A DNA stretch of 64,000 nucleotides. Origin: Anaerocolumna sp. GTDB lineage: Bacteria; Bacillota; Clostridia; Lachnospirales; Lachnospiraceae. The position numbers and the translations under genes were made by a program. The stretch lies in assembly GCA_029256725.1 (NCBI GenBank), contig JAQSXJ010000005.1, positions 62,001-126,000 on the forward strand. The letters run 5' to 3'. Positions 36,122-46,257 of the stretch are shown here, piece after piece. The notes below the pieces were generated by a model. That model was not told the origin of the DNA. It did no database searches and saw nothing but the letters and a program-made list of their open reading frames with translations. Numbering within the stretch: the first letter of the stretch is position 1; the number at the start of each line of letters is the position of its first letter.

Positions 36122-37000
36122 ATGGCCAGATACAAAGGCAGCAGGATAAATCCGAAGAAATTTGAAAGAGGACAGATCAAGATCATACTTATGGTTTTAC
36201 CCCTTGCTCTGTTTATGTTATTTCCCATTATATTTATATTTTGTCACGCCTTCAAACCCATGGATGAATTGTTTGCTTATCCTCCCAGATTTTTTGTATC
36301 AAGACCCAGTCTTGATAATTTCGAAAATCTGTTTCGTACAGCCAGGACATCGGGCATCCCTTTAAGCCGGTATGTATTTAATACAGTGTTTGTTACCATA
36401 CTGGTAGTACTGGGGTCGGTGGTTCTATCCACCATGGCGGGTTTTGCCTTATCAAAACTCCGCTTTAAGGGAAAATACGCAATTATGGAACTTAACAATG
36501 CAGCGCTGATGTTCGTTCCCATTGCAGTTATGATTCCAAGATATTTGACCATCAATACACTTGGCATTACAAATACCTATCTTGCACACATCTTGCCTCT
36601 GATTTCCATGCCGGTATGTCTGTTCCTTATCAAACAGTTCATTGACCAGGTTCCGGATGCCTTAATTGAAGCTGCATATATTGACGGAGCCAGTGATTTC
36701 AGAGTATATAGAAAAATTATTCTTCCGCTGATCAGACCTGCAATTGCAACCGGAGCTCTCTTAGCTTTCCAGCAGGTATGGGGAGATCTCCAGAGTTCAA
36801 CTTATTATATCAGCAATGACGGACTGCGGACTTTGGCTTTTTATATGAGCACCTTAACCAGCGCAACAAGCAGTAATACCATTGCAGGCCAGGGTATGGC
36901 AGCAGCAGCCTCACTGATTATGTTTATTCCGAATCTTATTCTGTTTATCATACTGCAGCGTAACGTAATGAACACAATGGCACATTCGGGTATTAAATAG
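36122..37000 (+). CDS. Sugar ABC transporter permease, MalG/UgpE type
   Basis: A 292-residue permease, partner of the previous gene. Membrane segments begin near residues 22, 85, 120, 155, 198 and 258, with the EAA loop EAAYIDGASDFRVYRKIILP (about residue 180). AGAGGAGG stands just before the start. Confidence 0.92.
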   Translation: MARYKGSRINPKKFERGQIKIILMVLPLALFMLFPIIFIFCHAFKPMDELFAYPPRFFVSRPSLDNFENLFRTARTSGIPLSRYVFNTVFVTILVVLGSVVLSTMAGFALSKLRFKGKYAIMELNNAALMFVPIAVMIPRYLTINTLGITNTYLAHILPLISMPVCLFLIKQFIDQVPDALIEAAYIDGASDFRVYRKIILPLIRPAIATGALLAFQQVWGDLQSSTYYISNDGLRTLAFYMSTLTSATSSNTIAGQGMAAAASLIMFIPNLILFIILQRNVMNTMAHSGIK

Positions 37001-37029
37001 AGAGGATAAGAAGTGGAGGAGATTGTATT

Positions 37030-39087
37030 ATGTGTAATAAATTGCTGCGAAGAGACCTGAAACAAAGATTAGCACTTCTTTTCCTATGCGTGATTACATG
37101 CATTTTGCTGCCTGGGGTAACGGTGCTTGCTGAAACACCTTATAAGACCTTTACCCAGGACGGCTATGGCAGAATCGTGGAAACCCAGACCGCCTATGTA
37201 CCATTAACATCCATCACTAAAGTCGGAGATCTGTCCTTTAAAGGGGCAACGGATATGAAGATAGTGGGGGATGAGATATACATAGCTGACACGGAGGGTA
37301 AACGAGTGCTGGTATCCGATATGGAGGGGAATTTCCTTCGTGTATACGGAGAAGGTATCTTGAAAAATCCTACGGGTATCTTTGTTACAGCTGACAAGAC
37401 GTTGTATGTAGCTGACAAAGAAGCGGGAAAAGTTGTTATTTTTAACAAGGCCGGTGAGGTTATTAATGAGTATACGAAACCGGATCATCCTCTGTATGGT
37501 GAAGAAATGGCCTTCAAACCACAGAAGATTGCAGTAGATTCCAAGGGCATTATGTATATCATCTGCGAAGGTAATACCAACGGTATCGTGCAGATAAGCC
37601 CAACAGAAGGCGGAACCTTCTTAGGGTACTTTGGTACCAATATGACTTCCACCAGTTTACTGGATATCTTCCGAAGAATCGTGCTTACCGATGAACAGCT
37701 GGCCAAGCTGCCGAAGAATCTGCCGCCTACTCCTAACAATCTGATGATTGATAAGAAGGGGATGGTTTATACCACAACTCAGGGAGTCGGTACTTATTCT
37801 TTAAAGAAACTGAATGTAGCCGGTAAGAATCTGTTGGAACCGGATAGTTATGATTTACTTCCTACGGCAGTAGCAGTTGGGAATTATGAAAATATCTACA
37901 TGCTGTCAGAAGACGGTTATGTATACGAATATAACAAGAACGGCAGTACCCTGTTTATTTTCGGAGGAAAGGATTCCGGTCGTCTTAGAATCGGACTTTT
38001 CCAAAAAGCAGCAGCTATCGGAGTAGATAAAAATAATCGTCTCTATGTACTGGATCAGGAGAAGAATGAGATTCAGGTATTTAAGACCACTGAATTTACT
38101 GACCTTGTTCATGAAGCCCTTTATCTGTATCAGAACGGTGAATATACCAAAAGCAAGGAGCCATTAAGCCGTATCCTGGATATGAACAGCCTCTTCGATT
38201 ATGCAAACATGGCTATGGGGCAGGCTTATCTGCAGGAAGAAAATTATACACTGGCTTTGAAATATTTTAGAATGGCAAAGGATTTTCAGGGATATTCCGA
38301 TGCATTTTGGGAAGTTAGAAATGTATGGCTGAATAAGAATCTGATTCCCGGAGCTGGAATTCTGCTTGGACTCTTTTTCCTGATGAAGGGAGTTAAGTAC
38401 CTGCAAAAGAAGCGGAAGACCTTTTCCTCTGTTCTTGCCGTAAAAGATAAGCTATTGCACAAGCCGCTCATAAGCAGATTGAATTATACTATGTATTTTA
38501 TGAAACATCCAATAGACGGCTGTTACGGTGTAAGAAGAGAATTTAAAGCTTCCTATGCCAGCGCAAATCTCCTGCTGGCAGTGTTTATGGTAGTTTATCT
38601 GGTAAATAAGTATGCTACCGGTTTTATACTGAAAACGGTAATGGACGGCAGATTTGATATATTTACCGATGTGCTGTATTTACTTGGGATTTTTCTTCTT
38701 ATGACAGCTTGTACCTATCTGATCAGTACCATAAATGACGGCGAAGGTACCTTTAAACAGCTATATACGGCATTTGTATATGCACTTGGACCTTACATGA
38801 TAATAAAACCTCTGGTTATAATCATCAGTAATGTCATTACTTACAATGAAGTATTCCTGGTGAAGTTTTCTAACTTCTGTATGTATACCTGGGTGGTTAT
38901 ACTGTTGTTCTTAGCGGTAAAGGAGATTAATAATTACACAGTAAAAGAAACCGTTAAGGTTATTCTTCTTACCTTTTTCTGTGCACTGATTGCAGCTTTA
39001 TTGTTATTTATTCTGTATGTATTAGTGTCTCAGGTGAAAGATTTCGCGCAGGCAATTTACGGAGAGGTGGTGTATCGGCTTGAATAG
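37030..39087 (+). CDS. NHL-repeat, TPR and Yip1-type membrane protein
   Basis: A 685-residue protein. A signal or anchor segment (LALLFLCVITCILLPGV) is followed by an extracytoplasmic beta-propeller of NHL-like repeats (residues 55-350, with IYIADTEGKRVLV, LYVADKEAGKVVIF and LYVLDQEKNEIQVF), a short TPR-like helical part (365-430), one membrane segment (about 440) and a C-terminal Yip1-type domain with four or five membrane helices (490-680). Proteins of this layout are seen next to oligosaccharide ABC transporters; their role is not established. AGTGGAGG-type site upstream, 30 bases after the permease. Confidence 0.78.
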   Translation: MCNKLLRRDLKQRLALLFLCVITCILLPGVTVLAETPYKTFTQDGYGRIVETQTAYVPLTSITKVGDLSFKGATDMKIVGDEIYIADTEGKRVLVSDMEGNFLRVYGEGILKNPTGIFVTADKTLYVADKEAGKVVIFNKAGEVINEYTKPDHPLYGEEMAFKPQKIAVDSKGIMYIICEGNTNGIVQISPTEGGTFLGYFGTNMTSTSLLDIFRRIVLTDEQLAKLPKNLPPTPNNLMIDKKGMVYTTTQGVGTYSLKKLNVAGKNLLEPDSYDLLPTAVAVGNYENIYMLSEDGYVYEYNKNGSTLFIFGGKDSGRLRIGLFQKAAAIGVDKNNRLYVLDQEKNEIQVFKTTEFTDLVHEALYLYQNGEYTKSKEPLSRILDMNSLFDYANMAMGQAYLQEENYTLALKYFRMAKDFQGYSDAFWEVRNVWLNKNLIPGAGILLGLFFLMKGVKYLQKKRKTFSSVLAVKDKLLHKPLISRLNYTMYFMKHPIDGCYGVRREFKASYASANLLLAVFMVVYLVNKYATGFILKTVMDGRFDIFTDVLYLLGIFLLMTACTYLISTINDGEGTFKQLYTAFVYALGPYMIIKPLVIIISNVITYNEVFLVKFSNFCMYTWVVILLFLAVKEINNYTVKETVKVILLTFFCALIAALLLFILYVLVSQVKDFAQAIYGEVVYRLE

Positions 39088-41413
39088 AAAAATAATAAAG
39101 AATAAGAAGCAGGCGGTTGTCTTAGCTGCTTGTGCGCTGGTTGCAGTATGCTCTGTCAGTGCACTGCTTTCAAAGCAAATAAAAGCAGTATCAGGGAGTT
39201 CAGACAGTACTTTGCAAACTACCTCCTATACTGTCGGTGAGACGCTTAAGCTTTCTGATAACAGTAAGGTGAAATCAGATTATTCCGGCTCAGAACAGGT
39301 AGCAGATGGAGCGATAGTGAGTAATCCCGGTAATACCTTAAACGGACATCAGCTGATAGCAGAAAATAATAATTATCAGATGTATTTTAAAGAAGAAGCA
39401 CTGTCAATTATTATCCGTGATAAAAATACCGGTGCTATTATGGAATCCATTGTGGAGGAGGATGATGGCAAAAGTAATGCTGCCTGGCAGTCCTTTATGA
39501 AATCCGGTGTAGTACTTCAAGTGTTAAAAGGAATAAATATTGTTCCTACTACTGTGGATATACGAAACGCCGAGAAAGAGATCACTCTCAAAGAGGACGG
39601 TTTTCTAGCTAAAGTATCCTTAAAAGAGTACGGTATTGGGTTCCAGCTGGAAGTAACTCTTACAGAGGATGGTTATACCGCAGAAATTCCCTCTGACTCC
39701 ATTGAAGAAACCTCTGAGGAGTATAAAATCGGTGAAATCTATGTTTACCCTTTCTTAGGCAATACCTATTTAGGGGAGCGAAATGGTTATATGTTCATCC
39801 CTGATGGAAACGGGGCCTTAATCTATCTGGAGGATAACGAAGGAAGATTCTCCTCCAACTTCTCCCAGTATGTTTACGGTATGAATGCAGGTCTTGATGA
39901 AGCCTATACCTTATCCCTTCTGTGGGGAGAATATCAAAGTGTAAATGAAGCAGAAAAGATTATGGCACCGGTGTTTGGTATGGTACATACGGATTCTCAG
40001 ATGGGGTATCTGGGAATTATCGAGAGCGGAGATTATAGTGCCAAGATAGAAGCCTATCCAAACGGTGCTTACACCGATTATAACTGGATCTGTTCTAAGT
40101 TTGTACTGCGGCAGATCTATACACAGCCTACCGGTAATAAAGAAGGTTCTGTGGTTACAAGACAGGCAAAACGTAATGAGTTTGACATACGTATCCATTA
40201 CCGTTTTGTATCCGGTGAGAATGCTGATTATACAGGTCTGGCTTTAAGCTACAGAGATTATCTGCTGAATGCCGGAGAGCTTGTTAAAAAAGAGGATGAT
40301 TTTAAGATTAGACTTGATTTCTTAGGAATAGACAAAGAGAACTGGTTGATCTTCAAACGAAATGTCACCATGACAACCGTTGATAATATCCGTACTATGT
40401 ATCAGGATTTAAGAAGAGAGGGAGTTACCGATATCTTTTCTGTCTATAAAGGCTGGCAGAAAGGCGGAATCAATGCAGTGCCGATTACTTCCTATAAAGC
40501 CGACGGAGATATCGGAGGTACGAAAGAACTGACGAAGCTTATTAAGGAATCTGGGGAGCAAGGAATTGATATCTATCTTGCACAGGATGCACTTAGAATT
40601 AATCCATCCCTGCGAAATGCCAACTTTAACATTATGAAACAGATTACCAAACGGGTATATAAGGAGTATTCCTATAAGGATGTTTTTAACAGCTTTCGTT
40701 ATTTGACACCTTCACGTACAGCAGAGACTCTTAATACATCCTCTGCTTCTTATAAGAAGAGTGATATTAAGAATCTTATGTTAAGCGGTATCAGTAATAT
40801 CCTGTTTACTTATTCGGATAAAGGAACGGTATACTCCAGAGTGAATACTGCAAGCAGCTACGAAGATGCAGTAAAGGATCTGGATACGGACTTCAGCCTG
40901 GTGCTTGAAAAACCTTTCGAGTTCTTATGGAAGTATTCAGACGGTGTCAATGAGATGCCGGCAGCCTCCTCTAATTATATTTTTATGGATGAAGAGGTTC
41001 CCTTTCTATCCATTGTATTTAAGGGAGTGCTGCCTATGTATTCTGAATACATTAACTTTGAAGCAAATAAGCAGGAATTTTTCTTAAAGCTTGCAGAGAT
41101 GGGAATCAATCCCTCCTTCTATATAACCTACGAGGATCCGGCAGGTTTACAATATACCAATTCCTCCGACTTATACAGCTCCAAGTACAGTGTATACAAG
41201 GAATACATCCGCTCCTATTACAAAGAGCTGAAAGAGGTACATGATAAGACTGAGGGAGCTATGATAACGGATCACAAGCAATATTCAAATGGCCTGACAG
41301 TTGTTACCTATGATAATGGCATAAAGGTGTATGTAAATTATAGTACAACCGCCGAGGTTGAGGCAGATGGCTATCAGATAGATCCTATGTCCTTTAAGGT
41401 AGGTGAGCCATAA
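39080..41413 (+). CDS. DUF5696-type membrane-anchored protein
   Basis: A 777-residue protein read from TTG 39080, overlapping the previous stop by 8 bases, with GGAGAGG upstream. Residues 11-32 are an N-terminal anchor (AVVLAACALVAVCSVSALL); the rest is extracytoplasmic. The region from residue 400 on (DDFKIRLDFLGIDKENWLIF, YKGWQKGGINAVP, MYSEYINFEANKQEF) resembles DUF5696, which has a TIM-barrel glycosidase-like appearance. Function is unknown; co-occurrence with sugar transporters suggests handling of a carbohydrate at the surface. Confidence 0.72.
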   Translation: MNRKIIKNKKQAVVLAACALVAVCSVSALLSKQIKAVSGSSDSTLQTTSYTVGETLKLSDNSKVKSDYSGSEQVADGAIVSNPGNTLNGHQLIAENNNYQMYFKEEALSIIIRDKNTGAIMESIVEEDDGKSNAAWQSFMKSGVVLQVLKGINIVPTTVDIRNAEKEITLKEDGFLAKVSLKEYGIGFQLEVTLTEDGYTAEIPSDSIEETSEEYKIGEIYVYPFLGNTYLGERNGYMFIPDGNGALIYLEDNEGRFSSNFSQYVYGMNAGLDEAYTLSLLWGEYQSVNEAEKIMAPVFGMVHTDSQMGYLGIIESGDYSAKIEAYPNGAYTDYNWICSKFVLRQIYTQPTGNKEGSVVTRQAKRNEFDIRIHYRFVSGENADYTGLALSYRDYLLNAGELVKKEDDFKIRLDFLGIDKENWLIFKRNVTMTTVDNIRTMYQDLRREGVTDIFSVYKGWQKGGINAVPITSYKADGDIGGTKELTKLIKESGEQGIDIYLAQDALRINPSLRNANFNIMKQITKRVYKEYSYKDVFNSFRYLTPSRTAETLNTSSASYKKSDIKNLMLSGISNILFTYSDKGTVYSRVNTASSYEDAVKDLDTDFSLVLEKPFEFLWKYSDGVNEMPAASSNYIFMDEEVPFLSIVFKGVLPMYSEYINFEANKQEFFLKLAEMGINPSFYITYEDPAGLQYTNSSDLYSSKYSVYKEYIRSYYKELKEVHDKTEGAMITDHKQYSNGLTVVTYDNGIKVYVNYSTTAEVEADGYQIDPMSFKVGEP

Positions 41414-42396
41414 TGAAGAAGAACAGAAAAAGCAAGTTAAAAAGAAGAGAATCCCTAATGGGGTATGTATTTGTAGCACCATGGATGTTAGGAGCATTGA
41501 TCTTTTTGATTGTTCCTTTGATACAGTCCTTCTACTACAGTTTGCAAAACGTCAAAATTACACCAAAGGGCAGAGTTTTTCAATTTATACAGTTTCAAAA
41601 TTATACGGATATCTTTCGATTGGATCCCTTATTTATAGAAGATCTTACGGGATATCTGCTGGATACCTTATTATCTGTACCGGTTATCGTGGTATTCTCA
41701 CTGATTATAGCCATGCTGTTAAATGGAAAGATGAAAGGTAAGGGTATCTTTCGAACGATTTATTTCCTGCCGGTTATTGTAGTAAGCGGACCGGTTATGG
41801 CGCAGCTTGCCGATCAGGGAGCAGCCAGTATCCCTGCGATGAATGTTTCTGCCATTACCTCCATATTGGATGACGTGCTGCCGTATTTTCTGATTGATCC
41901 CATAGTGGGACTGTTTAACAACATGATTATGGTACTCTGGTATTCCGGCGTTCAGATACTTATATTCCTGGCAGCTATTCAAAAGATTGACACTACCCTT
42001 TATGAAGCGGCTAAGATAGATGGTGGTTCCGGCTGGGAATGCTTCTGGAAAATAACCCTGCCGACAATTAAACCAATGATTCTGCTCAATGCAGTTTATA
42101 CCGTAATCTTTCTGTCCAACAACGAACAAAATGTTATTATTACCTCAATTTACAACGATATGTTCGCTATAAACAGAGGTTATGGATTTGCTTCTGCTAA
42201 AGCCTGGATCTATTCCCTGGTAGTATGCCTTCTGGTAATTTTCATTGCATTGTTATTAAGAAATAAAAAAGATAATTACATAACAGAAGTGAAAAAGGAA
42301 AAGAAACGAATTCAGAAGCTCGAGAAAGAAAGACGCCAGTTAAGGAACAGACAGGCAAGACGTAGAAAAGGTTTAAAAAGGGAGGGAAGCAATTGA
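41413..42396 (+). CDS. Sugar ABC transporter permease (second pair, first member)
   Basis: A 327-residue permease with six membrane segments and an EAA loop EAAKIDGGSGWECFWKITLP (about residue 199). It overlaps the DUF5696 stop by one base (TAATG). The C-terminus has an unusual basic tail of about 50 residues (KKEKKRIQKLEKERRQLRNR). It forms a pair with the next gene. Confidence 0.9.
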   Translation: MKKNRKSKLKRRESLMGYVFVAPWMLGALIFLIVPLIQSFYYSLQNVKITPKGRVFQFIQFQNYTDIFRLDPLFIEDLTGYLLDTLLSVPVIVVFSLIIAMLLNGKMKGKGIFRTIYFLPVIVVSGPVMAQLADQGAASIPAMNVSAITSILDDVLPYFLIDPIVGLFNNMIMVLWYSGVQILIFLAAIQKIDTTLYEAAKIDGGSGWECFWKITLPTIKPMILLNAVYTVIFLSNNEQNVIITSIYNDMFAINRGYGFASAKAWIYSLVVCLLVIFIALLLRNKKDNYITEVKKEKKRIQKLEKERRQLRNRQARRRKGLKREGSN

Positions 42397-43385
42397 AAAC
42401 GAATAAGATTAAACTAAATGATAAAGTTAACTTTGTGCCTCCCAAACTAAATAAGGATAAATTGAAAAAGTATATGATGGGTTCCAAGGACAGACAGGGT
42501 TTCCTTCCCACACTGATTAAGTATATTCTGTTAATCGGTATCGGTTTTGTATATCTTTATCCTTTGCTTTATATGATCAGCACCAGTTTTATGTCTCTGG
42601 ATGATTTGCTGGATGCTTCTATCAAATGGATTCCTTCACAATTTTATTCAGGGAATTATAAGAATGCCTTTAAGGTTATGAATTTCTGGAATTCTCTAAA
42701 GGACAGTATAATCCTAGCCGGACTACCGACATTGCTGCAGGTGACTGCCTGTGCGGTTATTGGTTACGGTTTTGCAAGATTTGAATTCAGGGGTAAGAAA
42801 ATCATGCTGGCAATACTGATTTTTTCCTTTATATTGCCGACACAGGTTACCATGATGCCTACCTATGTACTGTTTACCAATCTTAAACTGATTGGCACGC
42901 TCCATGCCTTTAATCTTCCGGCCTTATTGGGACAGGGAATTAAAGCGCAGATTTTTATCCTGATTTTTTATCAGTTCTTTAAACAAGTGCCCCAGGCATT
43001 AATAGAAGCTGCACATATCGACGGCGCCGGTTATTTCAGATCCTTTTTCAAAATCTCCCTGCCGTCGGCAGCACCGGCTATCCTGGTAGTATTTTTATTT
43101 TCTATTGTATGGTACTGGAATGAATCCTATTTAACAACACTGTTTATATCCGGAAAGGGAACCAGCAGTGCCAACGCCTGGACCTCTCTTGTCGTAGAAC
43201 TTAAGAACTTTGAAAGTATCTATGAACAATATAATCAGGGTAGTCAGCAACAATTGGGGAATATCAACGAATCCATAAAAATGGCGGGCACCATGTTAAG
43301 CATTCTGCCGCTGTTACTGATGTACGTGTTCCTGCAAAAGTATTTTGTAGAGAGTATCGACCGTACAGGAATTACAGGAGAATAA
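42393..43385 (+). CDS. Sugar ABC transporter permease (second pair, second member)
   Basis: A 330-residue permease read from TTG 42393, overlapping the previous gene by four bases, with GGGAGG upstream. Residues 1-40 are a hydrophilic extension; six membrane segments follow. The EAA loop is EAAHIDGAGYFRSFFKISLP (about residue 203). Confidence 0.9.
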   Translation: MKTNKIKLNDKVNFVPPKLNKDKLKKYMMGSKDRQGFLPTLIKYILLIGIGFVYLYPLLYMISTSFMSLDDLLDASIKWIPSQFYSGNYKNAFKVMNFWNSLKDSIILAGLPTLLQVTACAVIGYGFARFEFRGKKIMLAILIFSFILPTQVTMMPTYVLFTNLKLIGTLHAFNLPALLGQGIKAQIFILIFYQFFKQVPQALIEAAHIDGAGYFRSFFKISLPSAAPAILVVFLFSIVWYWNESYLTTLFISGKGTSSANAWTSLVVELKNFESIYEQYNQGSQQQLGNINESIKMAGTMLSILPLLLMYVFLQKYFVESIDRTGITGE

Positions 43386-43441
43386 TGAAGCTTAAGCTTC
43401 TATTCTAATAAATGGATAAACAAAAAAGGAGGATGTTTTAA

Positions 43442-44947
43442 ATGCGAAACATGAAAAAGGTATTAAGTCTTTTACTTGTACTTACTATGGTTATTTCAAT
43501 GGCTGCCTGCAGTTCAGGTAACAAAAATAAGACGAACGGAAACAGTGCAGAAGTAAGTACAAACAATGGGGGAAATGAAGCAGAAACTACACCGGCAGAA
43601 GGGGATAGTGATACTGCAGCTGCTGAAAAATCCTTACCGCCAATGTCAACAGATGAGATTACATTAACTTACGTATCCTGGGAGAATGAAGTTCTGACAA
43701 AATACCTGGCAGAACAGTTTATGAAGAAGTATCCCAATATTAAGGTAGAAGTAGTTACTCTTGCCTTAGACGGTTACAATGATTCCTTGTTAAATCTGGT
43801 AGCTACCGGTCAGATGCCTGATGCTTTCTGGATTTTAGGTGAGTGTGATTTTGCTATTAACAATCAGCTTTTAGGAGATATGACAGAGTATTGGGAGAAT
43901 GATCCGGAAGCAGATAATGTTCTGACAACAATAAATGATGGAAAGTTTGGCTATTACGGAACAGATAAGAAATGGGCTACTCCCGTTAAATTCTTCCCTG
44001 AAGTAGTATATGCCAACAAGACTGTATTTGATAAATTAAATGTAGAAATGCCTGCCACTGACTGGACATGGGAAGATATGGTTGAATCCATCAAGAAGAT
44101 GACAGTTCCCGAGCAGGGAATATACGGCTTTAACCAGTACAGAACAATTGTAACCTGGTATCCTGTTGCATCTGATGATAATGTATGGGGCGAGTTCGGA
44201 TGGGATGGTACTAAGTTTGATATGACAAACTGGGCTGACGGACTTAATATGCAGGCTGAGCTTGTAAATGGAAAATATCATGCACCTGCTTATGATTCCG
44301 ATGAAGCAGAAGCAGCTTTTGGCGACAGAACTATGTGGGCAGGATATTCTGGTAAGGTTGCATATCAGTTCGATGCCTGGTGGACCTTTAATAATTTATT
44401 TGCTACACAGGAATACTTAGATCTTGGTCTTGTATATGTTCCCTACAATGTACCCAGAGCAAAAGGAACTACAAGCAGCCACTCCATGGGAACTCTGGAT
44501 TTTGGCGGAATTTCATCTGCTACCGAACATCCAAGAGAAGCCTATGAGTTATTAAAATTCATGAACTGGAACGAAGAAGGCTGGATGGCAAAGCTGGATG
44601 CTTACAGCACACTGACCAATGCAGACGGCACAAAGCTTTCCATGGATGCACTTCCTATTACTTTAAGTACTACAGTTTGGGATAAAGTGAGAACCTTCTT
44701 CCCCGGAGCAGACGATGCTTACGGAAGAGGACCTTATTTTGATGCTTTCCTTGCAAATTGCAAAGAACCCATACCTTATGGCGGAACAATTATTCCGGGA
44801 TTTGGTACCTTTATTGCAGAAGGTTATGCAGGAGCTGAGAATGAGGTATTAACCAATGGTGTTAATGCACATGACCTTGCACCGGATCTGACAGAGAAAG
44901 CAAATGCAGCAAATGCAGCAGCAATGGAAGTTCTTAAGGCACAATAA
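43442..44947 (+). CDS. Sugar-binding lipoprotein of ABC transporter
   Basis: A 501-residue lipoprotein: signal peptide with lipobox SMAAC (Cys about residue 23), then a Ser/Asn/Glu-rich linker and a family 1-type binding domain (EITLTYVSWENEVLTKYLAE, QMPDAFWILGE, SHSMGTLDFGGIS). GGAGGATG is the ribosome site. It is the last gene of the eight-gene operon and probably serves the second permease pair. Confidence 0.9.
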   Translation: MRNMKKVLSLLLVLTMVISMAACSSGNKNKTNGNSAEVSTNNGGNEAETTPAEGDSDTAAAEKSLPPMSTDEITLTYVSWENEVLTKYLAEQFMKKYPNIKVEVVTLALDGYNDSLLNLVATGQMPDAFWILGECDFAINNQLLGDMTEYWENDPEADNVLTTINDGKFGYYGTDKKWATPVKFFPEVVYANKTVFDKLNVEMPATDWTWEDMVESIKKMTVPEQGIYGFNQYRTIVTWYPVASDDNVWGEFGWDGTKFDMTNWADGLNMQAELVNGKYHAPAYDSDEAEAAFGDRTMWAGYSGKVAYQFDAWWTFNNLFATQEYLDLGLVYVPYNVPRAKGTTSSHSMGTLDFGGISSATEHPREAYELLKFMNWNEEGWMAKLDAYSTLTNADGTKLSMDALPITLSTTVWDKVRTFFPGADDAYGRGPYFDAFLANCKEPIPYGGTIIPGFGTFIAEGYAGAENEVLTNGVNAHDLAPDLTEKANAANAAAMEVLKAQ

Positions 44948-45055
44948 ACAGAAATGACTTAGATTTACACGGATTTTGTAAGGTGCAGTAGTTGGAAATA
45001 AATACGTCTGTAGATTATGATTGAATGTCAAAGAGGCAGTTTTTCACAAGGGGAC

Positions 45056-45287
45056 GGCGAGTTGCACAAAACAGAAAGAACTCATGCTTCGATTCAAAGG
45101 TATAAGAAGTCCTAATTCTCTGAATATTTTGTGCTTGCAATAATGTAAAACAGATAACTCGCTACGCATGAGTACACTATGTGTACTCAAACAATCTGTT
45201 TGACATTATAGCACAAAATATCCAGAGAAAAGGACTTCTAATACCTTTTCATAGGCGCTTTCGTTCTTTCTGTTTTGTACAATCGCC
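45056..45287. repeat. 232-bp imperfect palindrome, MITE-like
   Basis: The left arm from GGCGAGTTGCACAAAACAG and the right arm ending CTGTTTTGTACAATCGCC are complementary over about 105 bases each, with small mismatches and a few gaps. Further matching blocks are GAAGTCCT...TCTCTG, ATATTTTGTGC and ATGT-AAACAGAT. An inner dyad GAGTACAC/GTGTACTC marks the centre (about 45170-45187). No transposase is encoded. It could be a non-autonomous mobile element or a very large RNA hairpin. No target duplication was recognised. It lies in the 644-base gap after the sugar operon. Confidence 0.75.
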
Positions 45288-45346
45288 TGAAACTATGGGG
45301 AAGTAAGGTTAAGTCTTTTATATCCAGAAGAGAACTAATATTCAAC

Positions 45347-45392
45347 CTATAGAAAAACTAAATTTAAATCTATAGAAAAACTAAATTTAAAC
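45347..45392. repeat. 23-bp tandem direct repeat
   Basis: Two adjacent units (45347-45369 and 45370-45392) differ only in the last base; each starts CTATAGAAAAACTAAATTTA. Confidence 0.85.
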
Positions 45393-45420
45393 ATATACAA
45401 AGAAAATTGCCCTAGGGCGT

Positions 45421-45490
45421 GTCTGAAAACTCATTGCACCGTTCTGAATGCTCCACTTTGCGTTATTCTGCGTTGCAATTTAAGGAACGT
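45421..45490. repeat. Dispersed repeat family, copy 1
   Basis: The block starts GTGTCTGAAAACTC, contains GTTCTGAATGCTCCACTTTG and ends GGAACGT. A related block of the same internal length (42 bases from GTGTYTGAAAA to CTCCACTTTG) lies at 60241, and its first 30 bases recur at 63034. It has no ORF. Confidence 0.55.
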
Positions 45491-45513
45491 AACACCACTA
45501 CGTCCCCAAACCC

Positions 45514-45554
45514 TAGCAGATGATTTAATAAATCCTGCTATGGCAATTTTTTTG
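45514..45554 (+). terminator. Hairpin followed by a T run
   Basis: TAGCAG and CTGCTA enclose a second inner stem (GATTT/AAATC); seven T follow after ATGGCAA. No plus-strand gene lies directly upstream, so its role is uncertain. Confidence 0.4.
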
Positions 45555-45591
45555 CATAGGAAAGGAATAGTTTATGCAAGGTGCTGACTCA

Positions 45592-45969
45592 TTATAGTAG
45601 TTTGTTACCGCATTTCGGACAGTAAGTAAAATCGGAACTGCATTGATAACCACAGCGCGAACAATGCAAAGCTCCACCATAGTTATTCTGATGTACAGGG
45701 TTTATCAGGTCTTCTTCTGTTAAGTCAAGAACTTCTCCTCTGGCTATTCTCTTTCCTAAATCATTATCCAGCAAGTATACTGGACCACAGCAGGAAGCAG
45801 TGGCATAGTATTTGACATTCCAGCGGAATAAGGGAAGAAAGAAAAAAGTGAAACAAGTATAAGTCATTAAGACCTCCAGCCTGCCAAACTTACCGCAGAC
45901 CTTACAAATCATGGTTTGCTGAAATGACAGTCTCTTTTCCTTTTGTGATATACCTATAATAAAAAACAT
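45592..45969 (-). CDS. Zinc-ribbon protein
   Basis: A 125-residue protein. It contains two zinc-binding pairs: CKVCGKFG (about residue 22-25) and, at the C-terminus, CSRCGYQCSSDFTYCPKCG, a zinc-ribbon domain. The middle has a hydrophobic aromatic stretch (YTCFTFFFLPLF) that may touch the membrane, and SCCGPVY. AAAGGG lies upstream on the minus strand. The function is not known. It stands alone among repeats. Confidence 0.7.
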   Translation of the reverse strand: MFFIIGISQKEKRLSFQQTMICKVCGKFGRLEVLMTYTCFTFFFLPLFRWNVKYYATASCCGPVYLLDNDLGKRIARGEVLDLTEEDLINPVHQNNYGGALHCSRCGYQCSSDFTYCPKCGNKLL

Positions 45970-46257
45970 ATTAGTGTTAACCCTTTCAGTGCAATTGTTT
46001 CAGTATAGACAGGTACTAAGCTTGATGTAACTTAAAAAATTTCCCATAAAGTATTTTTAGTATAGCATAATCATATGTAAAAAGCTATATTAGTTGAATC
46101 TTAGGTCCACAGCAAACGTATGAAACTAAATAATGGGAATATACAGATAATTAAAGGTTTTGTTCTGAAACTTTGTATCAAGAGGTTATTAAAACAATGT
46201 ATTTATATATCCTTATTTATCCCTGAGTAAAAAATATAAAAATTTCATGTTAAAATA

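Noticed and set aside
41719-42129. Minus-strand ORF of 136 codons within the sugar permease gene
   Set aside because: Lies opposite a conserved permease including its EAA loop; no ribosome site.
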